From assembly GCF_013778455.1 (NCBI RefSeq), contig NZ_JACEHE010000055.1:1-36783 (forward strand): a stretch of DNA of 36,783 nucleotides, read 5' to 3'. The stretch comes from Streptomyces himalayensis subsp. himalayensis (GTDB lineage: Bacteria > Actinomycetota > Actinomycetes > Streptomycetales > Streptomycetaceae). This document shows, one piece after another, positions 23,615 to 31,210 of the stretch. The position numbers and the translations under genes were made by a program. How positions within the stretch are numbered: the first letter of the stretch is position 1; each line of letters starts with the position of its first letter. The notes under the pieces were generated by a model, which searched no databases, had not been told where the DNA came from, and was given only the letters and a program-made list of their open reading frames with translations.

Positions 23615-23775
23615 GCACGTGGCCGGACCGCCTCGAAAAGCACGCCCGCCACGTCCACCGACTGCGTCGACATCGGGGTGAGCCGCAGTGCTGTGATGCA
23701 CCGGCTGTAGAGGGCCATCGCGACGGTGAGTTCACACTGCACCCAGCGGCAGGTCACCGGCTCCATATGCCCGCG
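23615..23775 (-). pseudogene. TniA/Mu-type transposase core fragment
   Basis: On the minus strand the sequence reads MEPVTCRWVQCELTVAMALY then SRCITALRLTPMSTQSVDVA and GVLFEAVRP. This is the start of the integrase core of Streptomyces TniA-like transposases (pattern: EPVTxRWVxxELTVAxDxxSRCxTGLRLTPVSTKxVDVA). The first catalytic Asp is replaced by Ala (VAMALYSRC), and both ends are missing. The left end stops exactly where the 142-bp module begins. A Tn5053/Tn7-like element was therefore once here. Confidence 0.55.
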
Positions 23776-23945
23776 CATAGGTGCACCAGTACGTCTTGGA
23801 CGGAGGCTGCCACTCGTCCGGCCCCTGGTCGCCCTTGGAACGGTTGGAAGCGCGTGGGTTCGCAGAATCACAGACGGGGCAGCGTTGGAACCGACGCGAG
23901 GTTGAGGGTGAGAAACCGTGTTTGAACCCGGGTTGTGATCAGCCG

Positions 23946-23996
23946 CATCACCCACGACGGCCAGGGCTTGGCTCTCTGCGGTCTGCGCGCCTGAGA
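23946..23996 (+). repeat. ~51-bp inverted repeat, left copy
   Basis: Starting CATCACCCACG and ending GTCTGCGCGCCTGAGA, this matches the reverse complement of 29672-29723 except for a short difference around 23957-23961. From CTGAGA onward it continues into the 3' flank of an NmrA-like gene that is shared with 30267 onward, so it marks a recombination joint. Confidence 0.65.
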
Positions 23997-24009
23997 GGGC
24001 GCGAGCGAG

Positions 24010-24481
24010 TCAGGAGAGCCAGTCGGTGTAGCGGGTGGGGGCGAGGTGAGCGTCCTTGTCGGTGAGGACGTCACCCTTGACGACGGCGAACATGCCGGCA
24101 GTGGGGTCGGTGACGACGGTGCCGTTGTCGCTCTTGCGGGACAGGGTGATCCGGCCCAGTTCATCCAGGGAGAAGATCTCGGGGCCCGCGTTGTTGCGAA
24201 TGCCATTCAGCGGGGCGCCCGCCGCGACTTCCGCCACCGCGCTGGCCACGTCCTTGGAGGCGATCGGCTGGATCGGCGTGGCGGGCAACCGGGGACCGTG
24301 TCGCCGTCGGCGGTCCAGGACGGGACTGCGTCCATGAACTCCATGAACTGCGTCGCTCGGACGATCGAGTAGGGGATCGGCCCGGCCGCGAGGATGGTCT
24401 CCTGGAGCACCTCGGCCCGGTAGTAGTCCAGCTCCGGCACCTGGTCCGCGCCGATGATCGAGAGGATGACGAAGTGGCCTG
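24010..24481 (-). pseudogene. NmrA-like NAD(P)H-binding protein, partial frameshifted copy
   Basis: This is a diverged second copy of the C-terminal two thirds of the intact gene at 30286-31014. It begins HFVILSIIGADQVPELDYYR and ends identically in DKDAHLAPTRYTDWLS at the TGA at 24010. Two extra bases near 24290 shift the frame between ADGDTV and LPATPIQPIASKD. The N-terminal NAD-binding glycine motif is absent, replaced at 24481 by a PAS gene fragment. The 3' flank (GAGAGGGCGCGAGCG) is also duplicated, so the duplication covered more than the gene. Confidence 0.75.
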
Positions 24482-24789
24482 AGCCGCGTCCGGACGCGCC
24501 ATGAGCAGGAAACCGGCTTTCCCTTCGTCCTGCGACAGGGAACCACGTGCACCTGGGCAGTCAGCAGACGGCCGTCGCGATGCCGGGATCCGCCCTCCGC
24601 CCCGGTGAACAGATCGGCGAGCGGTCTGCCGACGATCTCTGGCGCAGTGTGCCCCCAGAGCGCCCGGGCACCTTCGCTCCAGTGGGTGATGCGGCTGTCG
24701 GCGTCCGCGACCACGACCGCGGGGGCTGTGTCGAGGACGGTGCCGGACGGCAGCGGATGGCGCTGCCCCGGCGGCTCATGGGACTTCAT
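24482..24789 (-). pseudogene. PAS-domain protein, N-terminal fragment
   Basis: From an ATG at 24789 preceded by AGGA, the frame gives a PAS domain: SGTVLDTAPAVVVADADSRI, THWSEGARALWGHTAPEIVG, RPLADLFTGA and LLTAQVHVVP. A frame change near 24540 leads to DEGKAGFLLMARPDAAQ, the usual last PAS strand. The sequence then breaks at 24481 into the NmrA-like fragment. Streptomyces proteins with this N-terminus are usually PAS-GAF-SpoIIE phosphatases or kinases, so the output domain is lost. Confidence 0.6.
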
Positions 24790-24819
24790 CGTCGTGTCCT
24801 GTCCGGCCTGGCTATGTCA

Positions 24820-25409
24820 ACGATGCTCTGCTGCACAGGCCGACAGCAAGCCGGGCGGTCGCACCGCGTGCCGTGGAGCGCACGGGCCGTCGGCCGGACG
24901 CGCGGGTCCGGCCGACGGACGTCGTACAGGAGGCCAGGTCGCCTCCAGCGGCCCCCGAACTGATGTTGATGATGACTGACTCCGGGGCGCTCCGGGTCGA
25001 TCATGCGGCGTGCCGCCTCGCGGGCGCCGGTGAAGCTGCCCCGGAGATCGAGCTGCAGGAGGCGGTCCCACTGCTCGTCGGTGATGTCCATCAGGGGACT
25101 GGAGGGGTCGCCGCCCGCGTTGTTGACCCAGAGTCGAGCGCGCCGAACCGCTCCACAGCGGTGTCGGCCAGGGCGGCCACCGCCCGGGGCCGGTGACGTC
25201 GGCGACGGCGGCCAGTGCCGACCCGCCACCCGCCTCCAGGGCGCCGGCCTGAGCCTGGGCGGCCTCCTTGTCGCGGTCGGGCGACGATGACGTTCGCCCC
25301 GCCTCGGCGAGCCGCTGGCGGGTTCGGGCCTGGCTGCGTCGTAGGAAGCGTGACCAGTGCAGATGGTGCTCGTTGCTGTGGCAGTGGCGCGTGACGACGA
25401 TGTGGCCCA
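24820..25409 (-). pseudogene. Short-chain dehydrogenase/reductase, multiply frameshifted
   Basis: Pieces of a classical SDR appear in order but in different frames: RLAEAG and PDRDKEAAQAQAGALEAGGG with ALAAVADVTG (about 25330-25200), then WVNNAGGDPSSPLMDITDEQ, WDRLLQLDLRGSFTGAREAA and RRMIDPERPGV (about 25130-24970). The NNAG motif is intact. The glycine-rich start is unrecognisable, and the YxxxK region is scrambled. At least two indels are required. It is a dead gene between the PAS remnant and the truncated TetR. Confidence 0.65.
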
Positions 25410-25757
25410 TCAACCGTTCTTCAGCCCGGCCTCCGCCTCCTCGTTCGTGGGGGAGTCGAAGAGGGTGGACATGTCGATCCGGGAGGAAACGGCATCCTGG
25501 AAGAGGCCGTCCTTGTTATTGAAGAAGTGGTGGATCAGCGCCGGGTCCACCTGCGCCTGCTGGGCGATCCCGCGCATCGTGGCGCCCGAATAGCCCTTGG
25601 TGTCGAGGAGTTCGAGCGCGGTCGTGAGGATCTGGGTCCGGGTGCTGCTCTGTCCCGGGCGGCGGCCGCCACCCCGTGAGGGCCGCCTCCCGCGGGCCGC
25701 GGCAACGGGGCGTGCGGCGGCGTTGTTCGGGCAAGGGCTCCCGACTCCGTTGGTCAT
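25410..25757 (-). pseudogene. TetR-family regulator, N-terminal half
   Basis: From the ATG at 25757 the frame gives a basic N-terminal extension, then a complete TetR DNA-binding domain: STRTQILTTALELLDTKGYS, GATMRGIAQQAQVDPALIHH and FFNNKDGLFQDAV. It ends SRIDMSTLFDSPTNEEAEAG LKNG at a stop at 25410, 115 residues in all and without the ligand domain. The missing half appears on the opposite strand at 29738-30270. The two together would make about 200 residues, normal for TetR. An inversion between the halves is the simplest explanation. Confidence 0.75.
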
Positions 25758-25867
25758 TGCCCTCTCCGCGAGTAATTCGGCCGACGACGTCGCGGCCGAG
25801 ACGCCCGATAGGGTCGATTTCGCGCCAAGCATGCCCGACCCTGCGCTGCGCGCTTTGGCCGAGGCCC

Positions 25868-26806
25868 TCATGGCAACGGGTCGTCCGTCGCCGCGGTCGC
25901 GCCGTGGCGGGCGCGGATGAGCGCGATCACGGTGTCGGTGGTGCGGTCGAGGTAGCTGCGGCCATCGGGCAGCTGGGCCTCCGGGCTGATGTAGCTGCGC
26001 GGCCCGAGGTGAGTGGCCGGGTCGAGCCGATGCACGGTGATCTTTCCGGCGCGCTCGGCGCGGTTCCATCCGCTACGGCGGAACAGCCGCCACTGCTGAG
26101 GGAAGATCCAGGTGCCGACCCGCTCAATCCGGTCGCTCGCACTGGTGAGTTGATACACATGCTCGGCATGGGTGAGGTCGTTGGCGCCGTTGTGGAATCC
26201 ACCGAGTGTGATCACTATGAGTGGAGAGCGCAGCTGGGTGTGCAGTTCGTCAACCGCGCCGGTGGCGACCTGGGCGCCGCCGCTGTAGCTGAGCAGCACC
26301 ACGGGGATACCGCTGTCGGGCTGGTAGCCGGCGAGCCGGAGCTGCGTGGCGATCTGGGAGCCGACGGCCCGGTTGTACAGGGGGCGGTATCGGTGGTCGG
26401 CGGCGACGAAGATCTGCATGACGTTGTGCAGGAAGAGCAGCAGCCCGATGTGACGGCGCAGCCACGCCCACACCGGCCGATCGGCGAGCGGGTCGGCCAG
26501 CGGCGAGTAGGGCTGCACCTGACCCAGCACCCGCAGCTCCGGCGCTCCGGCGATCACGGCCTTGACCAGCTGGCCGCCGTCCCGGGTGTCGCGGAAGCGG
26601 CGTTTGCCGATGCCGTCCAGGTAGACCAGGTAGGCATCCGGGGGGCTGTCAGGGGCCGCACCCCGGGCATAGGGCACGCCCTCCGGGAGCTCGGTGACAG
26701 GGGCCCGCCAGCCGGCGCTGTAGGCCAGGACCTCGTAGCGGGCCAGCAGTCCTTCGGCGAGCAGAACCGGCCCCAGCGCGCAGACCCAGAGCAGGACATC
26801 GTTCAT
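25868..26806 (-). CDS. Membrane-anchored alpha/beta hydrolase-like protein
   Basis: 312 residues from the ATG at 26806, whose start codon overlaps the stop of the preceding gene (ATGA). Residues 1-30 are a hydrophobic anchor (MNDVLLWVCALGPVLLAEGL). The body contains PVVLLSYSGGAQVATGAVDE near residue 178, a nucleophile elbow of the form SxSGG/GxSxG seen in lipases and thioesterases. It also has DAYLVYLDGIGKRR near 61 and a second hydrophobic helix (HIGLLLFLHNVMQIFV). I do not recognise a specific family. It is the last gene of the patatin-glycosyltransferase operon, so an ester or acyl substrate handled at the membrane is likely. The hydrolase fold is inferred from the elbow and overall pattern only. 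Confidence 0.7.
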   Translation of the reverse strand: MNDVLLWVCALGPVLLAEGLLARYEVLAYSAGWRAPVTELPEGVPYARGAAPDSPPDAYLVYLDGIGKRRFRDTRDGGQLVKAVIAGAPELRVLGQVQPYSPLADPLADRPVWAWLRRHIGLLLFLHNVMQIFVAADHRYRPLYNRAVGSQIATQLRLAGYQPDSGIPVVLLSYSGGAQVATGAVDELHTQLRSPLIVITLGGFHNGANDLTHAEHVYQLTSASDRIERVGTWIFPQQWRLFRRSGWNRAERAGKITVHRLDPATHLGPRSYISPEAQLPDGRSYLDRTTDTVIALIRARHGATAATDDPLP

Positions 26807-27291
26807 GCGATCGGCTCCGGTGCCCGCGTCGCACTGATCCTCACGACCAGACGGCGAACGGCCTCTACAGCAACACCAAGACCGGCCCCAGCGACGGCCA
26901 CGCAACCGGCGGCGCCCCACCAGCCGAGCCCGGTCGCCGCCCCGAGCGGGCCGGCCAGACCGGCCCCGACGCCCACAAGGAGCAGCAGGTGGAGCAGGGG
27001 CCCGAGCAACGGGAATGCAAGGACGGCAGCGAGCACCAGCGGGGCGACCAGGCTTGGTGTCCACTCCAACCCGGCGCCTGGCGGTGGAGAGGACAGCACC
27101 AGCTCGGACAGGGTCAAGGCGGTCAGCGGCCACAGCGCGAACACAGCACCCTCGACGAGGCCGGCGGGCAGCAGCAACCCGGCCACAAAAGTCCGGGACA
27201 TGCCGGGCCGGCGCGCTACCAGAGGGACGATGCGCCCGGCGGCCTCCGACAGCCCGGCGAACAGCAGCAGGACAACGACGACGGGTGACAT
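26803..27291 (-). CDS. Small integral membrane protein of unknown function
   Basis: 162 residues from the ATG at 27291 (a GTG one codon earlier is possible; GCGAGGC lies seven bases upstream). It has four to five hydrophobic segments: MSPVVVVLLLFAGLSEAAG, FVAGLLLPAGLVEGAVFALW, SLVAPLVLAAVLAFPLLGPL and GWWGAAGCVAVAGAGLGVAV. No charged residues suitable for catalysis stand out. Its start follows the glycosyltransferase stop by 3 bases, and its stop overlaps the hydrolase start, so its expression is locked to both. It could hold the operon's enzymes at the membrane or move their lipid product. That is inference from position; the family is not recognised. Confidence 0.75.
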   Translation of the reverse strand: MSPVVVVLLLFAGLSEAAGRIVPLVARRPGMSRTFVAGLLLPAGLVEGAVFALWPLTALTLSELVLSSPPPGAGLEWTPSLVAPLVLAAVLAFPLLGPLLHLLLLVGVGAGLAGPLGAATGLGWWGAAGCVAVAGAGLGVAVEAVRRLVVRISATRAPEPIA

Positions 27292-27294
27292 CAC

Positions 27295-28518
27295 TCAGCC
27301 TCGCTGTGACGGATCGACGGGAGCCGACTGTCGGACTGAGCCGGCCGCTTGCAGGTACCGCTCGAGTTCGTCGGCGGCGCGCTGATATCCCCCCGCCTTG
27401 TGCTGGGCGACCTTCAGGGTGGCCGCGGCTGCCCGGAACCCGGGGTCGTGAAGCAGGCGCCGGGCGAGGGCACGCACGGAGCCGCTGGCGACGTCCTGGG
27501 TACGGATCGACAGGCCGGCGCCGAGCTCGACGACCCGCCGGGCGACCATCGGCTGGTCGGCGCCCTGCGGGACCACCAACATCGGTACCCCGGCGTGCAT
27601 GGCCTCGTTGACGCTGTTCATCCCGCCATGGGTGACGAACAGCGCCGCGCGGGCCAGCACCTCTGGTTGCGGCACGAAGCGGCGGGTGAGCACGTTGGCC
27701 GGCAACGGACCCAGTGCGTCGGGATCGGTCTGTCCGGTGGAGACGATCACGGTGCCGCCCAGCGGGGCGAGCTCGGTGGCGAGACTGCGCAGCAGCTGCG
27801 GGTCGGCGTTGAACACCGTGCCCAACGAGGCGTACAGCACCAGGTCCTGGAGCCGGTCGGCCGGGAACGACGGGTCGACCGGTCGGGCGCCGATGCTCGG
27901 GCCGACGAACCGGTAGGACTGGTCGAAGTCCTCGACGGCGGGCTGGAACTCCCGCGAGGTGTAGACCAGATTGAGCGGCTGGCGGATGTTCCCCAGGTCG
28001 AGCAGGGGCAACCCACGCGTGTCGAAGCGGCGGTGCAGCTCCCAGCGCGACCGCAGGTAGCCCTGGAGGCTGCGGGGCCGAGCCGCAGCCGCGGCCAGCA
28101 GGTCCCAGGAGCCGCGGGTGGGGCTGGGCACATGCCGGTTGAATGCGAACGTGGTGAACGACGACGCCGCCGGCACCCCGAGTTCGCGAGCGGCGACTGC
28201 ACCCCACAAACAGGCGTTGTCGTGGACGATCAGGTCGGGCCGGACACGGCGCAGGTCGGTGAGCACGGCGGGCACCAAGCCGACGGCGGTGCGCGCGAGC
28301 CCCTCCACCAGCGTGACCGGCGTCGGCGGATCGGGGAGCGGCTGGTCGCCCCCGGGGTAGAGGCACACGGTCGCGCCGGCGGCCTCGATCTCCTCACGGA
28401 ACGCGGGTGAGGTGTGGTACGTGACGGCGTGGCCGCGCCGGACAAGCTCGGCCACGACCGGCAGCGTCGGGTTGACGCGCCCGTGCATGCCGATGTTGAG
28501 GAACGCGATGGTACTCAC
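27295..28518 (-). CDS. UGT/MGT-family glycosyltransferase (GT1)
   Basis: 407 residues from a GTG at 28518, with GGAGG seven bases upstream; its GTGA overlaps the patatin stop. The N-terminal domain begins VSTIAFLNIGMHGRVNPTLP, the acceptor-binding half of macrolide-type glycosyltransferases, with SFTTFAFNRHVPSP further on. The C-terminal domain has the nucleotide-sugar signature ARAALFVTHGGMNSVNEAMH followed by AGVPMLVVPQGADQPMVARR (about residues 300-338). Members of this family transfer sugars to macrolides, sterols, terpenoid lipids or antibiotics in the cytosol. In an operon with a patatin, a membrane protein and a hydrolase, a lipid acceptor is more likely than an antibiotic. Family is certain; acceptor is unknown. 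Confidence 0.9.
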   Translation of the reverse strand: MSTIAFLNIGMHGRVNPTLPVVAELVRRGHAVTYHTSPAFREEIEAAGATVCLYPGGDQPLPDPPTPVTLVEGLARTAVGLVPAVLTDLRRVRPDLIVHDNACLWGAVAARELGVPAASSFTTFAFNRHVPSPTRGSWDLLAAAAARPRSLQGYLRSRWELHRRFDTRGLPLLDLGNIRQPLNLVYTSREFQPAVEDFDQSYRFVGPSIGARPVDPSFPADRLQDLVLYASLGTVFNADPQLLRSLATELAPLGGTVIVSTGQTDPDALGPLPANVLTRRFVPQPEVLARAALFVTHGGMNSVNEAMHAGVPMLVVPQGADQPMVARRVVELGAGLSIRTQDVASGSVRALARRLLHDPGFRAAAATLKVAQHKAGGYQRAADELERYLQAAGSVRQSAPVDPSQRG

Positions 28519-29558
28519 AGACCGGCCTCCAATATGGAAGGCGCCTCGCCCGGGCCGGCGGATGTCGCCGAAGGGCCGTTGACCCGATACAGGCCCGGCC
28601 CGCTGATGCGCAGCCCGTCGAGAAAGCGCCCCGCCGTGAGCGACGCGGTGCTGATCAGCCGCTGGGAATGGCCGAAGTCCCACGGGGCGGGCCAGGCCTC
28701 GATGCCGGTGGGGAGCACGACGGTCGGGATGTGCTGGGACACCTCGTGCGGGTCACGCTCGATCTGATGGTGCAGCAGCAACAGCCCGGCCCTGGCGGCG
28801 ATCGCACCGGCACGTCGGCGCGGGACGACGGGGCTCAACGCCGAGCTCTCCGGCCCGGTCGACAGCACCACCACGCTGGCGGCCCCGGCCTGCTGGGCCG
28901 CCAGTACCGGGACATAGGCGATGACCCCGCCGTCGACGAGCGTCCGGCCCTCACGATCTACCGGGGGCAGGATCCCGGGAATGGCTGTGCTTGCCAGCAG
29001 CGCGGACTCGAGGTCTCCGTGGTCGAGCAGCGCCGGAGCGCCGGTGACCAGGTCCATGGCCACCGCCGTGAACGGGACCGCCAGCTGCTCGATCCGCGAC
29101 GGCAGCCCGGCCCGGGTGATCAGTCGACGCAGGCCGCGATCGGTGAAGACGCTGGCACGTGAGGACAGGTAGCCGAGCGGATACACCTCACGGCGATGCA
29201 ACTGGCTCCACACGTTGTCCAGCCACGGCGCGGCCCTGTCGGGGTGGGCGGCCGCGATGGCCCCGTTGAGGGCACCCACCGAGGTTCCGATGATCATGTC
29301 CGGGACGAATCCGCGCTGCTCCAGCGCGTACCCGACACCGACATGTGCCGCTCCGAACACGCCACCGGCGCCCACCACCGCGGCCACGGGACGGGGAAGG
29401 GCGCGCAAGCCCGCCGATGCCGGGTCCTCGGGCGGCCGGCTCGATGACTGGGGACGCGTCCCCTTGTCGCGCGTCTCATCGCCACGACCACTCGCCGAGT
29501 CGCCCCCGCTGAAGCCAATGCGTGCCCATGAGACTGGCCCACGACCGGTACCCCTCAT
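28515..29558 (-). CDS. Patatin-like phospholipase
   Basis: 347 residues from the ATG at 29558, with GAAAGG nine bases upstream. After a disordered N-terminus of about 65 residues comes the patatin core: oxyanion-hole VVGAGGVFGAAHVGVGYALE, the nucleophile serine in MIIGTSVGALNGAIAA near residue 99, and the catalytic aspartate in TLVDGGVIAYVPV near 208. These form the Ser-Asp dyad of bacterial RssA-type patatins, acyl hydrolases of membrane lipids. It is the first gene of a four-gene operon with the next start overlapping its stop. The upstream 180 bases hold a GATCGGG inverted repeat that may be the operator. Family assignment is strong; lipid substrate unknown. Confidence 0.9.
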   Translation of the reverse strand: MRGTGRGPVSWARIGFSGGDSASGRGDETRDKGTRPQSSSRPPEDPASAGLRALPRPVAAVVGAGGVFGAAHVGVGYALEQRGFVPDMIIGTSVGALNGAIAAAHPDRAAPWLDNVWSQLHRREVYPLGYLSSRASVFTDRGLRRLITRAGLPSRIEQLAVPFTAVAMDLVTGAPALLDHGDLESALLASTAIPGILPPVDREGRTLVDGGVIAYVPVLAAQQAGAASVVVLSTGPESSALSPVVPRRRAGAIAARAGLLLLHHQIERDPHEVSQHIPTVVLPTGIEAWPAPWDFGHSQRLISTASLTAGRFLDGLRISGPGLYRVNGPSATSAGPGEAPSILEAGL

Positions 29559-29610
29559 GATGATCAGCCTTTCTCGCCACGGCACTGAATCGGATTGATT
29601 TCGCAGCTAG

Positions 29611-29630
29611 GATCGGGCGGCCACCCGATC
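29611..29630. promoter_or_regulatory. Inverted repeat upstream of the patatin operon
   Basis: GATCGGG (29611-29617) and CCCGATC (29624-29630) form a perfect 7-6-7 palindrome 53 bases upstream of the patatin start, a suitable place for a repressor such as the neighbouring broken TetR. Binding is inferred. Confidence 0.4.
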
Positions 29631-29671
29631 TGTGACACCGCCAGCCAGCCGAGCACGGTAAGCGCATGGCG

Positions 29672-29723
29672 TCTCAGGCGCGCAGACCGCAGAGAGCCAA
29701 GCCCTGGCTCGCCGTGGGTGATG
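29672..29723 (-). repeat. ~51-bp inverted repeat, right copy
   Basis: The reverse complement of 23946-23996 apart from a short difference. Its right end lies about 15 bases before the surviving C-terminal half of the TetR gene, so it marks the right joint of the rearranged 5.7-kb segment. Confidence 0.65.
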
Positions 29724-29737
29724 ACAAGGAACTCCGG

Positions 29738-30270
29738 GGGAGTGGATCGCCCGGACGTTCCTCTCTTTCTGGGAGGACGAGTCGACCCGCCCCGCGCTGG
29801 TCGCCGTCTACCGGACCAGCCTGTCGGACGAGGCGACCGCCAAGGGGTTCCGCGACCAGATCGAGGCGGCCTTCGCGTCGTGCCTGGGCCGGATCGCCCC
29901 CGAGGAGACCGAGCGGACACCGGCGTTCACGTTCCTGGTGTCCGCGCAACTGGCCGGCCTGGTCATGCTGGTCTACGTCCTCGCGGTGGAGCCGCTGGCC
30001 TCACTCGACTTCGAGGAACTGATGGAGTGGCTCGTCCCCGCCATCGAGGTCCACTTCGACCGGCTGCCCCAGGAGCAGATGGCGGGGGCGCCCTCGGGAC
30101 AGGCCACCGCCGAGGCCCCGGTTCGTACCCCGCCTGCGCTGTTCCTCCCGGCGCTTCGGCCGCCCGGACCCACGCCAGGCGCCATCCGAAGACGTGTTGA
30201 GGTACCACGAGGTGCTCCCTGTTCTGGGCCGCCCGCTGTGGGCGGGCGGCCCAAGACGGATGGCTTCTGA
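29738..30270 (+). pseudogene. TetR-family regulator, C-terminal half
   Basis: The plus frame from about 29740 reads EWIARTFLSFWEDESTRPAL, VAVYRTSLSDEATAKGFRDQ, IEAAFASCLGRIAPEETERT and LVSAQLAGLVMLVYVLAVEP. These are the helices of a TetR C-terminal domain (TetR_C_17 type, where FxxFWEDxxTRP is characteristic). There is no DNA-binding domain and no start with a ribosome-binding site. It complements the half at 25410-25757 without overlap. The open frame runs on through a hairpin to 30270, giving a Pro-rich tail after about 30090, so the original stop has probably also been lost to an indel. Confidence 0.75.
30226..30252. terminator. Perfect 11-bp hairpin between convergent genes
   Basis: GGGCCGCCCGC (30226-30236) pairs perfectly with GCGGGCGGCCC (30242-30252) around TGTGG. 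It lies 33 bases beyond the NmrA-like stop and inside the run-on tail of the TetR fragment, so it served as a shared terminator for convergent genes. Confidence 0.75.
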
Positions 30271-30285
30271 GAGGGCGCGAGCGGG

Positions 30286-31014
30286 TCAGGAGAGCCAGTC
30301 GGTGTAGCGGGTGGGGGCAAGGTGAGCGTCCTTGTCGGTGAGGACGTCACCCTTGACGACGGCGAACATGCCGGCGGTGGGGTCGGTGACGACGGTGCGG
30401 TTGTCGCCCTTGTGGGACAGGGTGATCCGACCGAGTTCGTCGAGAGTGAAGACGTCGGGCCCGCCGATGTTGAGGGTGCCGTTCAGTGGGGTGCCGGCAG
30501 CGACTTCGGCGACGGCGTCGGCGACGTCCTGCGCGGCGATCGGCTGGATCGGAGTAGCAGGCAGGCGGACGGTGTCGCCCTCGGTGGTCCAGGACAGGAC
30601 GGCGTCGATGAACTCCATGAACTGGGTGGCACGGACGATCGAGTAGGGGATCGGCCCGGCCTTGAGGATGTCTTCCTGGAGGACCTTGGCCCGGTAGTAG
30701 TCGAGCTCGGGCACCTGTTCCGCGCCGACGATCGACAGGATGACGACGTGCCCCACCCCGCCCTGCTGGCCGGCGGCCAGAAGGTTGTCCATCGAGGTCT
30801 GGAAGAACGCCGGAGAGGCGTCGTCGAAGGTCGGGGAGTTCGTCAGGTTGACGACGACGTCGGCACCGGCCACGGCCTCCTCCAGGCCCTTGCCGGTGAT
30901 CACGTCGACCCCTGTGGACTGCGAGTGCGGCACGGCCTCGTGGCCGGCCGCGTTCAGGTTCTTCACGACCTTCGATCCGATCAGGCCGGTACCGCCGATA
31001 ACTGCGATCTTCAT
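30286..31014 (-). CDS. NmrA-like NAD(P)H-binding oxidoreductase (atypical SDR)
   Basis: 242 residues from the ATG at 31014 with AAAGG five bases upstream. The N-terminus MKIAVIGGTGLIGSKVVKNL is the GGTGxIG dinucleotide-binding motif of atypical short-chain reductases. It is followed by ADVVVNLTNSPTFDD and HVVILSIVGAEQVPELDYYR, with the YYRAK arrangement near residue 130 equivalent to the Y-xxx-K pair. Relatives act as NAD(P)-sensing regulators or quinone/ketone reductases. It is the intact parent of the decayed copy at 24010-24481. It stands alone, convergent with the TetR remnant. Substrate cannot be inferred. Confidence 0.88.
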   Translation of the reverse strand: MKIAVIGGTGLIGSKVVKNLNAAGHEAVPHSQSTGVDVITGKGLEEAVAGADVVVNLTNSPTFDDASPAFFQTSMDNLLAAGQQGGVGHVVILSIVGAEQVPELDYYRAKVLQEDILKAGPIPYSIVRATQFMEFIDAVLSWTTEGDTVRLPATPIQPIAAQDVADAVAEVAAGTPLNGTLNIGGPDVFTLDELGRITLSHKGDNRTVVTDPTAGMFAVVKGDVLTDKDAHLAPTRYTDWLS

Positions 31015-31210
31015 GGTCACCTTTCGTCGTGCACCACCGTGGGACTCTCTGGAGCCTCGATGGCGCACTGAGGAGGGAAAGGGGTCGGCAGCGAATCCGA
31101 AGAGGAGTCGGCACCCGTTCTTCATTTCATATTTCGGCAATAGTCGAAGATTTCTTCTTGACCGTGACGTGGGCCAGCCCGCGGTCCGCGGGCGGACGGC
31201 ACCGCCGCGG

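Noticed and set aside
21997..23955. 652-codon minus-strand open frame across the remnant region
   Set aside because: It passes through the antisense of the propeller gene, the LysE fragment in the wrong frame, both 142-bp modules and the TniA scrap. It is open only because of GC content, although the TniA piece within it is real.
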